The notes under the pieces: model-generated
The model's database searches: none
Told to the model about the DNA's origin: nothing
Seen by the model: only the letters and a program-made list of their open reading frames with translations
Shown here: in pieces, positions 34,940 through 44,071 of the stretch
Position numbering within the stretch: the stretch's first letter is position 1
Layout of the letters: each line of letters opens with the position of its first letter
Program-made: the position numbers and the translations under genes
From: Planctomycetota bacterium
GTDB lineage: Bacteria; Planctomycetota; Planctomycetia; Pirellulales; Pirellulaceae
Assembly (NCBI GenBank): GCA_016872725.1
Contig: VGZC01000007.1
Span: 1-64,000, forward strand
Length of the DNA: 64,000 nucleotides
Direction: 5' to 3'

Positions 34940-35973
34940 TCCCGTTGAAACTGGCCGTGATCGGCGCCGGACATCTCGGACGGATCCACGCGCGGTTGCT
35001 GCGCGATCAGGATGACGTCTCGCTCGTCGCGGTCGCCGACCCCGACCCCGCCGCTCGGCGCTCCGTCATGGACGAGCTTCAGGTCGCCACCGTCGATCAC
35101 CACGATGAACTGCTCGGCCATATCGACGCCGCGATGGTCGCGGCACCGACCGTCCATCACGCGGCCATCGCCCGGGACCTGCTGCGGCGCGGAATCCACG
35201 TCTTCATCGAGAAACCGTTCACGACGACCGTCGCCGACGCGGACGATCTGTTGCGGATCGCCGAGGATCGCCGGTTGATCGTGCAGGTGGGCCACGTCGA
35301 ACGATACAATCCGGCCTTCGTCGCGGCGACACCCCTCCTGCAAGAAGTCCGTCATGTCGAAGGCGTGCGCGCCAACGGCTACACGTGCCGATCGACCGAC
35401 GTCGGCGTCGTGCTCGACTTGATGATCCACGATATCGACTTGGTGCTTTCCCTGGTCGACAGCCCGGTCGTTCAGGTCCAGGCGACGGGCGCGGTCGTAT
35501 TGGGTCCGCATGAGGACATGGCGGAGGCTCGCATCACGTTCGCGAACGGTTGTGTCGCCAATCTGTCGGCGTCCCGCTTGAGCCTGACGTCCGAACGGAG
35601 GATGCGGTTCTTCAGTCGCGACGCCTACGTCGCCGTGGACTTCGGACAAAAGACGGCCCGGGCGATCCGCCCTTCCGCACGGCTCATCCACGGCGTCCAC
35701 CTCGATCAAATGACGCGAGAACAACGCGACGAACTCAAGACGCGCCTCTTCGTCGATTACCTCCCCGCATCGGAGCTTCCCGTATCCAACGGCAACGCGA
35801 TCGCCGACGAACAGCGTGATTTCCTCGGCAGTGTGCGGACCGGACGCCCCCCTCGCGTCACCGGCCAGGACGCGCGCCGGGCGCTGGTCGTCGCGGCGAA
35901 AATCCAGGCGGAAATCGCCTCGTTCCGTCGGCATCGCATCGATCGTCCAACCGAACTCCGCAAAGCCGGCTAG
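34936..35973 (+). CDS. Gfo/Idh/MocA oxidoreductase, GnnA-like
   Basis: The 345-residue cytosolic NAD(P)-dependent oxidoreductase has GAGHLGRIHA near residue 9, the family lysine in IEKPFTTT, and HDIDLVL in the C-terminal domain. GAAGGAGG lies upstream of the ATG at 34936. It overlaps lpxA by 4 bp. In other bacteria, the oxidoreductase next to lpxA is GnnA, which with aminotransferase GnnB makes UDP-GlcNAc3N for N-linked lipid A. No gnnB is visible here, so that role is an inference from position. Confidence 0.8.
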   Translation: MIPLKLAVIGAGHLGRIHARLLRDQDDVSLVAVADPDPAARRSVMDELQVATVDHHDELLGHIDAAMVAAPTVHHAAIARDLLRRGIHVFIEKPFTTTVADADDLLRIAEDRRLIVQVGHVERYNPAFVAATPLLQEVRHVEGVRANGYTCRSTDVGVVLDLMIHDIDLVLSLVDSPVVQVQATGAVVLGPHEDMAEARITFANGCVANLSASRLSLTSERRMRFFSRDAYVAVDFGQKTARAIRPSARLIHGVHLDQMTREQRDELKTRLFVDYLPASELPVSNGNAIADEQRDFLGSVRTGRPPRVTGQDARRALVVAAKIQAEIASFRRHRIDRPTELRKAG

Positions 35974-36050
35974 GCCGCGATGGCGGAATCGCGGCCACGA
36001 TCTGGCGAGCGCGGTTACGGGAAGGCCACGCGCTGGCGAGCGTGGCTACG
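35974..36050. repeat. REP-like repeats and hairpin at a convergent gene junction
   Basis: This 77-bp stretch contains two copies of the CTGGCGAGCG(T/C)GG(C/T)TACGG motif (36002 and 36032), the same family as the repeats at 1484-1587. It also contains a perfect 7-bp inverted repeat, CCGCGAT-ATCGCGG, at 35974-35993, which could end transcription of the gnnA-like gene. The TAG stop of the minus-strand membrane protein (36048-36046) lies inside the second motif. Confidence 0.85.
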
Positions 36051-37254
36051 GTGCGGATGGCGGCGGCGGAAGGTCCGGAAGCCGCAGCGTGTCGTCGTCG
36101 CTTGTGACGAAAACGTCCTCGATCATCGTGTGGTTCGTGTCGCGGCGCGCCAGCAAATAGATGGCCGCGGCGGCCGTGAAGAAGTAGCTGTACGCGTACG
36201 CGTCGACGATCGAACGCAGCAGAGTGTTCCAACCTCGAACCACATTCACCGGAAACGACGGCGCATCGACCCCACCGCCGCCCGCGAACGCGCTCCAAAG
36301 CCACTCGGCCGATGGATCACCCCAGCCGACGTACGCCTGGACCATCGAAAGCGTCAGCTCGACGAATAACGACACGATCATTCCCCCGACCACTCCAAGC
36401 ACGAGGGCCACGGCCGCGTACGCGACCAGTTTGAGCGGATGGTGGAGCGTGTATGCGTACCCCCGGCTCACCGCGTCCCACGAATCGGCGTCCGGCTCGG
36501 CGCCCAGCGCAACCCACATCATCGGCCAGCCGATCGCGACGCCCGCGATGATCACCATAAGGAGCAACGAACCCGCCAGCACGAGTGGCCATGCGAGGGC
36601 GACGAGTCCATACCCGATGTTCGTCCACGTGAGCCAGCCGACCGCGGACAGCAGAAAAAGACCGAGGACGATCGCGCCAATCGGAAGGAGCGGCGCGCCG
36701 ACGTATGAGCCGAACTTCGTGGCGACGTGGCGAATCGAAGCCATGAACCCGACGCGTTCGTCCCGCGCGATGCGGACCACGGCCATCCGAGTCAACACAC
36801 CGCCGGCCAACGCCCAAACACAAAGCGACCACAATCCACAGAGAACCAGAATCACCGTCGCTCGAAACGAATCGGGAGGCCGCACGACGGCGGACCACGG
36901 ACGCAAGAACCGTTCGATCGGCTTGATTGCGAACGGAAGGTAGTCCGATCGCGCGGCCGCGGCGCGATTCGTCGCGATACCGGCCGAAAGGCCGTTCATC
37001 CGAGCCGTATCCGGCGCCGGGTTCCGGCCGAGCGCGTCCGCGCCGCTCGGCGCCGAAGTCGCCTCGGCCCGCGTTTCGGGTCGCGCGAGAACCCACTCGA
37101 TCGCGCGCCGACCGACCGGAGCGAGCGAGAGGCCGACGAGCGCGACCAGCAACATGCGCAGTTCGAGCGAGATCCGGAACGAGCGGAAGAGGATCCAACA
37201 AGGAATCACCTCGGTCCACGCGATCCGCCGTACCGTCACCCGTTCATCCGTCAT
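36046..37254 (-). CDS. Polytopic membrane protein, unrecognised
   Basis: The 402-residue protein has about seven hydrophobic segments. One is at residues 31-50, and the rest lie between about 135 and 380 (for example ATVILVLCGLWSLCVWALAGG and LLMVIIAGVAIGWPMM). A long polar loop at residues 55-120 and an acidic, proline-rich cytosolic tail (DDDTLRLPDLPPPP) are also visible. Repeated YAYTLHHPLK and SYFFTAAAAIYLL segments resemble planctomycete proteins of unknown function. The start overlaps yacG by 11 bp. The stop is provided by the REP-like repeat. Confidence 0.75.
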   Translation of the reverse strand: MTDERVTVRRIAWTEVIPCWILFRSFRISLELRMLLVALVGLSLAPVGRRAIEWVLARPETRAEATSAPSGADALGRNPAPDTARMNGLSAGIATNRAAAARSDYLPFAIKPIERFLRPWSAVVRPPDSFRATVILVLCGLWSLCVWALAGGVLTRMAVVRIARDERVGFMASIRHVATKFGSYVGAPLLPIGAIVLGLFLLSAVGWLTWTNIGYGLVALAWPLVLAGSLLLMVIIAGVAIGWPMMWVALGAEPDADSWDAVSRGYAYTLHHPLKLVAYAAVALVLGVVGGMIVSLFVELTLSMVQAYVGWGDPSAEWLWSAFAGGGGVDAPSFPVNVVRGWNTLLRSIVDAYAYSYFFTAAAAIYLLARRDTNHTMIEDVFVTSDDDTLRLPDLPPPPSAP

Positions 37255-37483
37255 CGTGCGTCCTCGGCCCGATCGAGTCTCTTGGATCGAACACGTGTTC
37301 CACGCCCTGCCGCGGGAGAACGTCTCCTACCATGCCCTCGTCCCGCGCGACCGGAAGACCGTACGCCTCGCCGAGCCACTGGGCGAGGTCGATGCTTCGG
37401 CACCGCTCGGAACAAAACGGAACCGTCGCGCAGCCCTCGGCGACAAAGGTCGTCCCGCAAATCGAACAACGACATGAGCGCAT
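37244..37483 (-). CDS. yacG: YacG-like DNA gyrase inhibitor, zinc ribbon
   Basis: The 79-residue protein has a CSIC...FCSERCR zinc-binding set (residues 6-9 and 24-28), followed by SIDLAQWLGEAYGLP, the conserved YacG block. YacG binds GyrB and reduces gyrase activity in E. coli. It lies upstream of, and overlaps by 11 bp, the polytopic membrane protein. No coaE, its frequent neighbour, is present. The ATG is at 37483. Confidence 0.8.
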   Translation of the reverse strand: MRSCRCSICGTTFVAEGCATVPFCSERCRSIDLAQWLGEAYGLPVARDEGMVGDVLPRQGVEHVFDPRDSIGPRTHDDG

Positions 37484-37607
37484 ACCATGGCCATCCTGGA
37501 GCGGCGGCCATTGTAGCCCATTCCATGTCGCGCCGGCACCCGGGGAAGCGCGGTCGAGGAAGGCCGAGGCGATCGAGGCGGGCCGAGAAAGGCCGGCGAA
37601 AAAGGAA

Positions 37608-37943
37608 CTACGACTTCGGTTCGCTCTTGCCCTTCGGCGGATCCGCCTTCTTGGTTTCCGAGGCCGTGGGCTTGGCGCTCGAGTCCGCGGCGGTCGAACC
37701 GCCCTCCCCCGATCCGGAACCGGCCTTCTTGTCCGCCTCCGCGCTCGACTTGTACGACTGGCTTCGGTAATCGGTCTGATAGAAGCCCGACCCTTTGAAG
37801 ACGACCGCCGCGCCGGCGCCGAACAGGCGGCGCAGCTTGCGTTTCCCGCATTCGGGGCACTTGGTGAGCTTATCCTCGTTGATGCTCTGGAACACGTCGA
37901 ACTTATGCCCGCAAGCGTCGCACTCGTATTCGTAGGTCGGCAT
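37608..37943 (-). CDS. FmdB-family zinc-ribbon protein
   Basis: The 111-residue protein opens MPTYEYECDACGHKFDVFQS, the FmdB signature, with a second pair KCPECGKR giving a four-cysteine zinc ribbon. GSGFYQTDYR is the usual end of the conserved domain. The remaining 50 residues are a low-complexity Lys/Ser/Glu tail. FmdB proteins are of uncertain, possibly regulatory, function. It sits 42 bp downstream of grpE in a row of zinc-ribbon and chaperone genes. Confidence 0.85.
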   Translation of the reverse strand: MPTYEYECDACGHKFDVFQSINEDKLTKCPECGKRKLRRLFGAGAAVVFKGSGFYQTDYRSQSYKSSAEADKKAGSGSGEGGSTAADSSAKPTASETKKADPPKGKSEPKS

Positions 37944-37985
37944 CGTTGGTCTCTCGCAAAGCGGATCGTGGCATCAACGGGGGCT

Positions 37986-38633
37986 TCACGTGGTCTTGGC
38001 GGGTGGTTCGCACGCGATCATCACCTGGGCCGGTCGCACAACTCGGTCAAACAACTGATACCCCTCGACGGCCACCTGCACGATGGTGCCCGGCTGCCGA
38101 CCGCTCGATGGAATCTGGCCGATGGCGGCGTGGACCGACGCGTCGAACGGTTGCCCGAGCGATTCGATGCGTTTGCACTGGTGGCGTTCCATGACCGTCC
38201 GCAGTTCGTCGGCGACCATGCGAACGCCCATGGCGAGCGCCGAGGTTTCGGCGGACTGCGATGATTGGGCGGCGGCGCTCGCGCGGGCCAGATTGTCGAC
38301 GACGGGGAGCAGGTCGCGGAGCAACGGGAAGGCCGCGTATTTCCGGTCGTCGTCCATTTCACGGCGGATTCGCTTTCGAAAATTCTCGAGCTCGGCCTGG
38401 GCGCGCAGCGCCTCGTCGCGCGCCGCATGCAAATCGGCTTCGAGCCGGGCCCGCCGGGCGTCGCATTCGGCCGACGCGGCGTCTTCGAACGCGGAATCGA
38501 CCGACGACGCCTCCCATCCCCCGGGTGCGTCCTTCGGACGATCCTCATTCGACGGGCCCGCCGACACGGAGCCGTCATCCGGCGCGGCGCCCCGCGCGGC
38601 CTTGGATCGTTCGTCCTGGGAACCGTTGTTCAT
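37986..38633 (-). CDS. grpE: Nucleotide exchange factor for DnaK
   Basis: The 215-residue protein has the GrpE layout: a disordered Asp/Glu/Ser-rich N-terminus, a long coiled coil ([20 protein letters not shown] with FRKRIRREM), and the beta-domain ending in [18 protein letters not shown]. The ATG at 38633 overlaps the dnaJ stop by 4 bp, and GGAGAG lies upstream. GrpE releases ADP from DnaK; dnaK is not in this window. Confidence 0.93.
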   Translation of the reverse strand: MNNGSQDERSKAARGAAPDDGSVSAGPSNEDRPKDAPGGWEASSVDSAFEDAASAECDARRARLEADLHAARDEALRAQAELENFRKRIRREMDDDRKYAAFPLLRDLLPVVDNLARASAAAQSSQSAETSALAMGVRMVADELRTVMERHQCKRIESLGQPFDASVHAAIGQIPSSGRQPGTIVQVAVEGYQLFDRVVRPAQVMIACEPPAKTT

Positions 38634-39796
38634 GCTTCGCTCTCCTCCCGTCGGTCGCGTTCCGCGGCGCCGTCCGGCGATTCGCTCGTGAAATACCCGC
38701 GGATCTTCTCGAGAAACGTCTTTCGGTGCGGAGTCACATGCGTGTGTTCCAGCTCGGCGAGCTGCCGCAGCAGGTCCTCTTGTTTGGCGGTGAGTTTCCT
38801 GGGGGTCTCGATGTGCGTCTGGATCAACAGGTCGCCCGAGGGTCCGCCGCGCGGATCGGGAACGCCCCGCCCCCGCAAACGAAAAACGTCCCCCGACTGC
38901 GTTCCTCTGGGAATCTCCAATGCGTCGGGTCCGTCGAGCGTGGGCACTTCGGCGATGGCGCCGAGCGTCGCCTGGCAATAGGTGATGGGGAGTTGGAGCA
39001 CGAGATCGTTGCCCTGGCGCTCGAATAACTCGTGCCGACGCACGGAGACGAAGCAATAGCAATCGCCGGGAGGCCCTCCGTCGGGACTCGGTTCGCCCTC
39101 GTTCGGCATGCGGATGCGCATCCCGTCGTCGATGCCGGCGGGAATCACGACGTTCATTTCGACGCGTTTCGCCGTCGCGCCCTGCCCGCGGCAGTCCTCG
39201 CACACGTCGGTGAGCATCGAGCCGGCGCCGCGACAGGCCGGGCAGGCCGTTTGAACGCGCAGGATGCCGGCCGATTGAACGACCTGGCCGCGCCCGCCGC
39301 ACTGTCGGCACGTTTCGCGGGCCGAACCGGGTTTGGCTCCTGACCCGCCGCACGTGCCGCAAACCTCGCTGCGCCCGAACCGGACCGTCTTCTTGACGCC
39401 CTTCGCGGCCTCTTCGAGTGACAGCTCCACGTCACATTTCAGATCGGCGCCGCGCCGCCGCCTCCGTTGACGGCGACCGCCGAACAGGTCCCCGAAAATG
39501 CCGCCGCCGAACATGTCTCCAAACGCCTCGAAGATGTCCTCGACGCTGTGGAACTGGGCCCCGCCCGATTCGACACCGGCATGCCCGAACCGGTCGTACC
39601 GGGCGCGTTTCTCCGGATCGCGGAGCACCTCGTACGCCTCGGCCGCCTCCTTGAACTTCTCGGTCGCCGCCGGATCGTCGGGGTTGCTGTCCGGGTGATA
39701 GCGGATCGCCAGCTTGCGGTACGCCGCCGCGACTTCCTTGTCGCCCGCCGTCCGGACAACGTTGAGAACCTGGTAGTAGTCCCGTTTCGTTGCCAT
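38630..39796 (-). CDS. dnaJ: Chaperone DnaJ
   Basis: The 388-residue type I J-protein has an N-terminal J domain (YYQVLNV, HPD at about residue 33), a Gly/Phe-rich linker ([16 protein letters not shown]), four CxxCxGxG zinc modules ([32 protein letters not shown]), and the C-terminal substrate-binding domain. It activates DnaK ATPase. It is followed by grpE with a 4-bp ATGA overlap. The gene is downstream of groEL but separated from it by a terminator. Confidence 0.96.
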   Translation of the reverse strand: MATKRDYYQVLNVVRTAGDKEVAAAYRKLAIRYHPDSNPDDPAATEKFKEAAEAYEVLRDPEKRARYDRFGHAGVESGGAQFHSVEDIFEAFGDMFGGGIFGDLFGGRRQRRRRRGADLKCDVELSLEEAAKGVKKTVRFGRSEVCGTCGGSGAKPGSARETCRQCGGRGQVVQSAGILRVQTACPACRGAGSMLTDVCEDCRGQGATAKRVEMNVVIPAGIDDGMRIRMPNEGEPSPDGGPPGDCYCFVSVRRHELFERQGNDLVLQLPITYCQATLGAIAEVPTLDGPDALEIPRGTQSGDVFRLRGRGVPDPRGGPSGDLLIQTHIETPRKLTAKQEDLLRQLAELEHTHVTPHRKTFLEKIRGYFTSESPDGAAERDRREESEA

Positions 39797-39886
39797 GGTA
39801 TGCCGGATTGCCCATCGTCGTGGATCGCTCGGCGATCCACCCATGCGAAATGTACGTCGCGGGCCGGATCGTTTTTCGGTCGGTCA

Positions 39887-39924
39887 CGAAAAAACGGGCC
39901 ACCCCCGGCGGGAATGGCCCGTTT
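39887..39924 (-). terminator. Rho-independent terminator after groEL
   Basis: On the minus strand, AAACGGGCCA and TGGCCCGTTT form a perfect 10-bp stem around a 13-base loop (39892-39924). It is followed immediately by a run of T residues (39892 down to 39889). It lies 63 bp past the groEL1 stop and upstream of dnaJ, so dnaJ-grpE is probably transcribed from its own promoter. Confidence 0.92.
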
Positions 39925-39986
39925 CCCATGTCTGCCCACCCGCGTCCTCCGATGCGCCGCGGCCGCGCCGAACGCGGTTCGGCCGG

Positions 39987-41606
39987 TTAGCGCACCGAAC
40001 CTTCGGCGCGGTGCTTCTGTTTGTCGTCCTTGTCGAACGTGGTCACGAGGGCCTCGGTGGTGAGCAGCAGTCCGGCGATGCTCGCCGCATTGCTCAGAGC
40101 CGTCCGCACGACCTTGGCCGGATCGATGACGCCCGCCTTATACATGTCGACGTACTTGCCGGCATTGGCGTCGTAACCCGTATTGTCGGCCTTCTGCTCG
40201 ATCTCGTCCGCGACGACCGATCCGTCAATGCCGCAGTTGTCCGCGATCTGGCGGATCGGCGCGGAGAGCGAGCTGAGCACGATGTCGACGCCGATCTTCT
40301 CGTCGCCTTTCGCGGCGGAGCGGGCTTTTTCCACGGCGCTTCGGCATCGGAGCAAGGCGACTCCGCCGCCAGGCAGAATGCCCTCCTCGACCGCCGCGCG
40401 CGTCGCGTGCAACGCGTCCTCGACGCGCGCCTTCTTCTGCTTCATCTCGATTTCGGTTTCCGCGCCGACCGAAATCACGGCGACGCCGCCCGCGAGTTTC
40501 GCGAGCCGCTCCTGAAGCTTCTCCTTGTCGTAATCGCTGTCGGTCTGCCCGATCTGCGCGTTGATCTGAGCAACCCGCTTGTCGATCGCCGAACGATCGC
40601 CCGCGCCCTCGACGATCGTCGTCGCATTCTTGTCGACCGTCACGCGTTTGGCCCGGCCGAGATGCGACAACGAGAGATTCTCGAGCTGGATACCCAGGTC
40701 CTCGCTGATCAGCGTACCGTTGGTCAACACGGCGATGTCGCCCAACATGGCCTTCCGCCGATCACCGAATCCCGGCGCCTTGACGGCGCACGCGTTGAGC
40801 GTGCCGCGGAGCTTGTTCACGACGAGGAGCGAAAGGGCCTCGGCCTCCACATCCTCCGCGATGATCAGGAGTGGACGACCCGATTGGGCGACTTTCTCGA
40901 GAATCGGCACGAGCGCCCGGATGTTCGAGACCTTCTTCTCATGGATGAGAATGAAGCAATCCTCCAACTGGCAGTCCATCTCGCTCGGACGGTTGATGAA
41001 ATACGGGGAGCAATATCCCTTGTCGAACTGCATGCCGTCGACGTATTCGACCTTCGTATCGGTCGTCTTGCCTTCCTCGACGGTGATCACGCCGTCGCGA
41101 CCGACGCGGATGAGGGCTTCGGCGAGCAACTGACCGATCGCCATGTCGTTATTCGCGCTGATCGCCCCGACGTTGGCGACGTCCTTCTCGCCGTCGATCG
41201 GCCGGGACATCTCGGTCAACTTCGCGACCGCCGCCTCGACCGCCCGTTCGATCCCGCGGCGCAAGGCCGTCGGATTGCTGCCGGCGACGACGTTGCGAAG
41301 GCCTTCCTTGAAAATGGCCCGCGCCAACACGGTCGCCGTCGTCGTACCGTCGCCCGCGAGATCGGACGTCTTCTGCGCGACCTCGACCACAAGCTTCGCG
41401 CCCATGTTCTCGAACCGGTCCTCGAGCTCGATTTCCTTGGCGACGGTCACACCGTCCTTGGTCACGGTCGGCCCGCCGAACGACTTGTCGATAATCACGT
41501 TGCGGCCCGTCGGTCCCATCGTGACCGCGACCGCGTTCGCGAGTTTCTCGACGCCCTGGAGCATTTTCGCCCGGGCATGATCCTCGAACATCAGTTGTTT
41601 CGCCAC
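39987..41606 (-). CDS. groEL: Chaperonin GroEL, paralogue 1 (no GGM tail)
   Basis: The 539-residue protein is a full-length chaperonin-60 with [23 protein letters not shown] (ATPase site), and [12 protein letters not shown]. Its C-terminus is charged ([15 protein letters not shown]) and lacks the Gly-Gly-Met repeats of classic GroEL. It is the last gene of the groEL2-groES-groEL1 run, 47 bp after groES. I chose GTG at 41606 with AAAGGA 8 bases upstream, giving the standard [11 protein letters not shown] beginning. It may serve a specialised client set. Confidence 0.94.
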   Translation of the reverse strand: MAKQLMFEDHARAKMLQGVEKLANAVAVTMGPTGRNVIIDKSFGGPTVTKDGVTVAKEIELEDRFENMGAKLVVEVAQKTSDLAGDGTTTATVLARAIFKEGLRNVVAGSNPTALRRGIERAVEAAVAKLTEMSRPIDGEKDVANVGAISANNDMAIGQLLAEALIRVGRDGVITVEEGKTTDTKVEYVDGMQFDKGYCSPYFINRPSEMDCQLEDCFILIHEKKVSNIRALVPILEKVAQSGRPLLIIAEDVEAEALSLLVVNKLRGTLNACAVKAPGFGDRRKAMLGDIAVLTNGTLISEDLGIQLENLSLSHLGRAKRVTVDKNATTIVEGAGDRSAIDKRVAQINAQIGQTDSDYDKEKLQERLAKLAGGVAVISVGAETEIEMKQKKARVEDALHATRAAVEEGILPGGGVALLRCRSAVEKARSAAKGDEKIGVDIVLSSLSAPIRQIADNCGIDGSVVADEIEQKADNTGYDANAGKYVDMYKAGVIDPAKVVRTALSNAASIAGLLLTTEALVTTFDKDDKQKHRAEGSVR

Positions 41607-41653
41607 GTTCAAGATCCTTTCTGGATTGGTTTTGATTTCGACATGCGCGCGGC

Positions 41654-41953
41654 CTACTGGATCACTTTCGCCAGGATGTCGCTTTCCCGAAGGATCTTGT
41701 ACTCGTCGCCGCCCACCTCGATGTCGCTTCCGCCGTACTTCCCGTAAATCACCTCGTCACCCACGGCGACGGACAGTTCGCCCCGCGTCCCATTGTCGAG
41801 CAGCTTTCCGGGACCGACGGCAAGGACGGTTCCCCGCTGCGGCTTTTCCTTGGCCGTGTCGGGCAGAACGATGCCCCCCGACGTCTTCTCCTCAGCCTCG
41901 ATCGGCTGCACCACCACACGGTCATCGAGGGGTCGGATCTTGATCTTCGCCAT
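41654..41953 (-). CDS. groES: Co-chaperonin GroES
   Basis: The 99-residue protein is a standard Cpn10: [11 protein letters not shown] at the N-terminus, the mobile loop [17 protein letters not shown], and the closing [16 protein letters not shown]. An AAGGA ribosome site precedes the ATG at 41953. It lies between two groEL genes, an uncommon order, and could serve both. Confidence 0.95.
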   Translation of the reverse strand: MAKIKIRPLDDRVVVQPIEAEEKTSGGIVLPDTAKEKPQRGTVLAVGPGKLLDNGTRGELSVAVGDEVIYGKYGGSDIEVGGDEYKILRESDILAKVIQ

Positions 41954-42036
41954 GATTCCTTCATCCTTATTTTTTGAGAAACAAATCTGCTGATGGTCCA
42001 AGTGATCCCCGGTCATCCAACCGGCCCAAGCGCCGC

Positions 42037-43737
42037 CTACATCATGCCTCCCATGCCTCCCATGCCTCCCATGCCTCCCATGCCGCCGCCCATGCCTCCC
42101 ATGCCGCCGCCCATGCCATGGTCGTGGTGATCCTGTTCACCACCGGCGCCGGCGGGCTTGGGGATATCGGTGACGAGCGATTCGGTGGTGAGCAGCAGGG
42201 CCGCGACGCTCGCCGCGTTTTGCAGGGCCGCGCGGACCACCTTGGCGGGATCGATGATGCCGGCTTGGACGAGATCGACGTATTCATCCGAGTCGGCGTT
42301 GTAGCCGTCGGACTTGCCCTTCATGTGACGAACCCGATTGACGACGACGGCTCCGTCCTTTCCGGCGTTCCGAGCGATTTCGCGAAGGGGTTGATCGAGG
42401 ACATTGCGGATGATTTGCGCGCCGTGCGCTTCGTCACCCGCCAACTTCAGGCCATCGAGGGCTTTTTCGGCGCGGATGAGCGCGATGCCGCCGCCGGGCA
42501 CGATGCCTTCGGCGAGCGCCGCCTGGACGGCCGACTTGGCGTCATCGAGCAGGGCCTTGCGTTCCTTCATTTCGGTTTCGGTCGCGGCTCCGCAGTTGAT
42601 CTGCGCGACGCCGCCGGCGAGTTTCGCCAGGCGTTCCTGGAGTTTTTCGCGATCGTAGTCGCTGTCTGTCGCGTCGATCTCGCGCCGGATCTGTTCGATA
42701 CGGCCGGCGATCGCGTCCTTCTTGCCGGCGCCGCCCACGATGATCGTATCCTCGCTCGTCACGTGGACCTTCTTGGCTCGTCCCAAGTCCGACAGTTTGA
42801 CGCTCTCCAGATCGATTCCAAGGTCCTTGAAGATCGGCTGTGCGCCGGTGAGTGTCGCGATGTCGCCAAGCATGGCCTTGCGGCGGTCGCCGTAACCCGG
42901 CGCCTTGACGGCGCAAACGCTGAGAATGCCCCGCATCTTGTTGACGACGAGCGTCGCGAGCGCTTCGCCCTCCACATCCTCGGCGATCACAAGCAGCGGT
43001 TTCTTGGACTTGCTCACCGCCTCCAGCAAGGGGATCAGCTTCTTATTCGTGGAGATCTTCTCTTCGAAGATCAGCAGGTAGCAATCGTCGAACTCGACGG
43101 ACACATCGTCCTCGTTCGTAACGAAATGCGGCGAAAGGAATCCGCGATCGAATTGCATGCCCTCCACGAACTCGACCGACGTCTCGTTGCCCCGGCCTTC
43201 CTCGATCGTGATGACGCCGTCCTTGCCGACCTTCAGAAAGGCCTCGGCGAGCACACCGCCGATTTCCGAATCGTTATTGCCCGCGATGGTCGCGATCTGC
43301 TGGAGTTCCTTCTTGTTCTTTTCTTGAACGGGAGCGGCCATCTTGAGGACCTGCTCACAGACCGCATCCGTCGCCTTGGCGATACCCCGCGAGAGGGCCA
43401 TCGGGTCCGAGCCGGCGGCGATCATTCTCAAACCTTCGCGGAAGATGCTTTCGGCGAGCACGGTGGCGGTCGTGGTTCCATCACCGGCGACTTCATTGGT
43501 CTTGCTCGCCGCTTCCTTCACCAACTGCGCGCCCAGGTTTTCGAAGGGATCATCGAGCTCGATATCCTCGGCGACCGTGACGCCGTCCTTGGTGACCTTG
43601 GGAGAGCCCCAACCCTTGTCGAGCACGGCGTTGCGGCCGCGCGGTCCCAGCGTGCTGCGGACGGCACGCGCCAATTTGCTGACCCCGGCGAGAAGCGGTT
43701 GCCGGGCCTCGTCGTCAAACACCATCTGTTTTGCCAC
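42037..43737 (-). CDS. groEL: Chaperonin GroEL, paralogue 2 (His-rich and GGM tail)
   Basis: The 566-residue protein is a chaperonin-60 with [28 protein letters not shown] and [11 protein letters not shown]. It diverges from paralogue 1 (GCP...CNKK-type loops differ, for example [14 protein letters not shown] versus [14 protein letters not shown]). The C-terminus has a histidine cluster (DHHDHG) and about seven GGM-type repeats, the unstructured tail that fills the GroEL cavity. The start is GTG at 43737 with GAGGAGGAA upstream. It is the first gene of the cluster and has a sigma-54-like promoter motif upstream. Confidence 0.94.
   Translation of the reverse strand: MAKQMVFDDEARQPLLAGVSKLARAVRSTLGPRGRNAVLDKGWGSPKVTKDGVTVAEDIELDDPFENLGAQLVKEAASKTNEVAGDGTTTATVLAESIFREGLRMIAAGSDPMALSRGIAKATDAVCEQVLKMAAPVQEKNKKELQQIATIAGNNDSEIGGVLAEAFLKVGKDGVITIEEGRGNETSVEFVEGMQFDRGFLSPHFVTNEDDVSVEFDDCYLLIFEEKISTNKKLIPLLEAVSKSKKPLLVIAEDVEGEALATLVVNKMRGILSVCAVKAPGYGDRRKAMLGDIATLTGAQPIFKDLGIDLESVKLSDLGRAKKVHVTSEDTIIVGGAGKKDAIAGRIEQIRREIDATDSDYDREKLQERLAKLAGGVAQINCGAATETEMKERKALLDDAKSAVQAALAEGIVPGGGIALIRAEKALDGLKLAGDEAHGAQIIRNVLDQPLREIARNAGKDGAVVVNRVRHMKGKSDGYNADSDEYVDLVQAGIIDPAKVVRAALQNAASVAALLLTTESLVTDIPKPAGAGGEQDHHDHGMGGGMGGMGGGMGGMGGMGGMGGMM
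42041..42117. repeat. 9-bp coding repeats at the groEL2 3' end
   Basis: Repeated CATGCCTCC and CATGCCGCCGCC units (plus strand) encode the Gly-Gly-Met tail. The nucleotide sequence itself is nearly identical between units, so the tract is a tandem DNA repeat as well as a protein repeat. Confidence 0.9.
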
Positions 43738-44071
43738 GTCCGAATTCCTCCTCTGGGTTGACCAGGTTCGTTACGTTCCGTTCAACCGGGGCGTACAGAA
43801 CGGGGACTGACAGGCGAGCCCCCTGCCACAATGTCTGGCAACACGCCGACACTCGCCCGCAGTCACGCAATCCTTGTGCCAATGAATCGAACCGATCCCA
43901 AGTTCGTCAGATAAGGGGATTTAGACGGCACGGATCCGGTATGACCGACGGTTGCCGCGCGGGCGACCTGTCAAAATGGCACAGGCCTTGGGGCCGTTGA
44001 CGGAAGGGGGACGGCGGTCCTACGATGGTCCATTCCGATCGGGGAGTTTACGGGAGGCATGGTTGGCCGGG
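43738..44071. other. Divergent intergenic region between groEL2 and hom
   Basis: The 334-bp region carries the sigma-54-like motif and must hold the hom promoter in the other direction. AT-richer DNA near 43905-43925 (CAGATAAGGGGATTTAG) could be part of a promoter. No small gene was identified. Confidence 0.4.
43866..43882 (-). promoter_or_regulatory. Candidate sigma-54 promoter upstream of groEL2
   Basis: On the minus strand, TTGGCACAAGGATTGCG matches the -24/-12 consensus (TGGCAC then TTGC with the correct spacing of GG to GC); the only departures are at less conserved positions. It lies about 130 bp upstream of the groEL2 GTG. This is a motif match only. No CIRCE element (TTAGCACTC...) was found. 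Confidence 0.4.

Noticed and set aside
41974-43761. 595-residue plus-strand frame
   Set aside because: It is antisense to groEL2, where GC-rich codon use leaves the reverse frame open.
43738-44071. CIRCE operator upstream of groEL2
   Set aside because: No TTAGCACTC-N9-GAGTGCTAA inverted repeat or close variant could be found.
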